Of a DNA stretch of 64,000 nucleotides, positions 62,668 through 64,000 are shown piece after piece (the stretch's first letter is position 1; each line of letters begins with the position of its first letter). The translations under genes and the position numbers were made by a program. The DNA is from Pedobacter sp. MC2016-24 (GTDB taxonomy: Bacteria > Bacteroidota > Bacteroidia > Sphingobacteriales > Sphingobacteriaceae): NCBI RefSeq assembly GCF_015223055.1, contig NZ_JADFBX010000001.1:1178001-1242000 (forward strand). Reading direction: 5' to 3'. The notes under the pieces were generated by a model. That model saw only the letters and a list, made by a program, of their open reading frames with translations. It did no database searches and was not told where the DNA came from.

Positions 62668-63807
62668 TTATTTAAGCGCCTGCTCAAGGTCGGCCAGTAA
62701 ATCGTCAATATCCTCTACACCTACGCTTAAACGCAACAGGTTATCAGTTACCCCTACCTTTTCACGTTCCTCTTTTGGGATAGAACCATGAGTCATGGTA
62801 GTTGGATGATTGATTAAAGATTCTACACCACCCAGTGATTCTGCTAAGGTAAATACCTTGAAGGACGAAGCCACACGGAAAGTCTCCTGCAAGTCGGCAT
62901 CTTTTAACGTAATGGATACCATACCACCAAAGCCACGCATTTGTTTTTTGGCAATGTCGTGGTTGGGATGATCTTCAAAACCAGGCCAATAGATCTTATC
63001 TATTTTCGGGTGGTTTTTCAGGAAACGGGCTACTTTTTCACCATTCTCGCAATGCGCTTTCATGCGCAGATGTAAAGTTTTAATCCCCCTAAGCACCAGG
63101 AACGCATCTTGCGGACCAGGCGTAGCACCACAGGCATTGTAAATGAACCAAAGGTCTTTGTACAATTGATCATCATTGACCAATAAGGCCCCCATGACCA
63201 CGTCAGAGTGACCACCAATATATTTCGTTACCGAATGCATAACAATATCTGCCCCTAAATCCATAGGATTTTGCAGGTACGGAGAAGCAAAAGTATTGTC
63301 CACCGCCAGCAGCAACTGATGCGCTTTGGTAATTTTAGCCACGCCCTCAATGTCGATGATACGCATGGTTGGATTGGTTGGTGTTTCTATCCAGACCAGT
63401 TTGGTTTTCTCGTTCACATATTCGAGAATATTTTCAGGCTTGGCCAGATCAATAAAATGAAATTTGATGCCGTATTTTTCATATACTTTAGTAAAAATAC
63501 GATACGAACCACCATAAAGATCGTTTCCGGTAATCACCTCATCGCCAGGCTTCAACAACCGCATTACCGTATCCGTTGCACCCATACCACTAGAGAAAGC
63601 CAGTCCGTATTTGGCATTTTCCAATGCTGCCAGGCAATCTTCCAATGCTTTACGCGTTGGGTTTGTTCCCCTGGAATATTCATAACCTTTGTTGTCTCCA
63701 GGCGATTTTTGCCAATAGGTAGACGTTTGATATATAGGCGTCATTACTGCGCCGGTTGTTGGATCAGGCTCCTGGCCTGCATGGATCGCTTTAGTTGCAA
63801 ATTTCAT
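62668..63807 (-). CDS. Cystathionine gamma-synthase-type PLP enzyme
   Basis: A 379-aa Cys/Met-metabolism PLP enzyme. PLP lysine K195 lies in MHSVTKYIGGHSD. Other motifs are YEYSRGTNPTR and a C-terminal ESLGGVESLINHPTTMTH. It carries out gamma- or beta-replacement/elimination on homoserine esters or cystathionine in methionine/cysteine biosynthesis. Homology cannot separate synthase from lyase by eye, so no symbol is given. The gene is co-directional with the prolyl-tRNA synthetase end, 12 bp upstream. Confidence 0.92.
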   Translation of the reverse strand: MKFATKAIHAGQEPDPTTGAVMTPIYQTSTYWQKSPGDNKGYEYSRGTNPTRKALEDCLAALENAKYGLAFSSGMGATDTVMRLLKPGDEVITGNDLYGGSYRIFTKVYEKYGIKFHFIDLAKPENILEYVNEKTKLVWIETPTNPTMRIIDIEGVAKITKAHQLLLAVDNTFASPYLQNPMDLGADIVMHSVTKYIGGHSDVVMGALLVNDDQLYKDLWFIYNACGATPGPQDAFLVLRGIKTLHLRMKAHCENGEKVARFLKNHPKIDKIYWPGFEDHPNHDIAKKQMRGFGGMVSITLKDADLQETFRVASSFKVFTLAESLGGVESLINHPTTMTHGSIPKEEREKVGVTDNLLRLSVGVEDIDDLLADLEQALK

Positions 63808-63819
63808 ATCTTTCGTTTT

Positions 63820-64000
63820 TTAGTAAGCCCTGGCAAACAAGACCCTTTGTTTAGAAGGTTTCCCAGAGTAAATACAAATGCCATCTTCCAGTTTATTGTC
63901 TAAAGGAACACAACGGATTGTCGCTTTCGTTTCCTCTTTGATCTTTTGCTCGGTTTCAGGCGTACCATCCCAATGCGCGGCAATAAATCCAGCTTTAGTA
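63820..64000 (-). CDS. proS: Prolyl-tRNA synthetase, C-terminal end (cut by window edge)
   Basis: Reading the minus strand gives 60 residues ending at 63820: [34 protein letters not shown] and [14 protein letters not shown]. This is the C-terminal domain of the archaeal/eukaryal-type prolyl-tRNA synthetase, which charges tRNA-Pro. The rest lies beyond the window. It is 12 bp upstream of the cystathionine synthase gene. Confidence 0.9.
   Translation of the reverse strand, partial: TKAGFIAAHWDGTPETEQKIKEETKATIRCVPLDNKLEDGICIYSGKPSKQRVLFARAY

Noticed and set aside
1..64000. CRISPR arrays, rRNA genes, complete insertion sequences
   Set aside because: No regularly spaced short repeats, rRNA sequence or intact transposase genes were seen; the only transposase-like hint is the IS66-like tail of the frameshifted gene at 17195-17853.

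Overview
The window looks like a member of the Bacteroidota, most likely a Sphingobacteriaceae genome of the Pedobacter/Mucilaginibacter kind. Evidence for this is the SusC/SusD pair driven by an ECF sigma/FecR anti-sigma pair, type IX secretion (T9SS) C-terminal tails, TAnnTTTG-type -7 promoter boxes, an IntDOT-like tyrosine recombinase lacking the usual Arg I, and a 7TM-HD phosphohydrolase. All family names come from reading the sequence; no database search was possible.

Layout. (1) 1-6.1 kb: a two-component/AraC regulatory block (partial response regulator, lipoprotein, membrane protein, histidine kinase, AraC regulator), then secreted/redox genes: a Cys-rich secreted protein, a MauE-like redox membrane protein, a DUF6520-like small secreted peptide and a membrane-anchored propeller-like protein. 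The two small secreted genes share a near-identical ~50-bp leader containing a perfect palindrome. (2) 6.1-14.8 kb: a nutrient-uptake locus on the minus strand (ECF sigma, FecR, SusC, SusD, TlpA-like thioredoxin) with a DUF1877 gene inserted between sigma and anti-sigma. A + strand promoter box and strong terminator lie antisense to the SusC leader, the arrangement expected of a cis-antisense sRNA. (3) 15-19 kb: a LytTR membrane regulator and small genes, one apparently frameshifted at an A10 tract. (4) 18.9-23.9 kb: a mutasome-like set made of a frameshifted XRE-S24 (LexA-like) repressor, a Y-family polymerase and a DnaE-type polymerase. (5) 17.9-31.6 kb: conflict or defence-type genes, including two proteins with HEPN-like RX4H motifs, a caspase-like protease and a 1304-aa SMEK/STAND-like NTPase.

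(6) 31.6-43.1 kb: the backbone of an integrative mobilizable element (J-domain proteins, SWIM zinc finger, DUF3560, ParB, CHC2/TOPRIM primase, MobC-like, relaxase, VirD4-like coupling protein). No mating-pair formation genes are seen. Upstream of the mob genes is a dense cluster of inverted repeats that could be oriT. (7) 43.1-50.7 kb: cargo of two T9SS-exported proteins, one of 1819 aa, preceded by a striking nested, possibly pseudoknotted RNA-like structure and followed by a duplication scar. (8) 50.7-52.4 kb: integrase, an 18-bp direct repeat that may be att, and tRNA-Ser(GCU). (9) 52.5-64 kb: core chromosome (7TM-HD protein, thiolase, two POT peptide transporters, polyprenol-phosphate glycosyltransferase, YdeI-like protein, TIGR02757, cystathionine gamma-synthase, end of prolyl-tRNA synthetase).

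The integrase, mob genes and tRNA define the right edge of the element. Its left edge is not evident, so an unknown part of 1-31.6 kb may also be element cargo.
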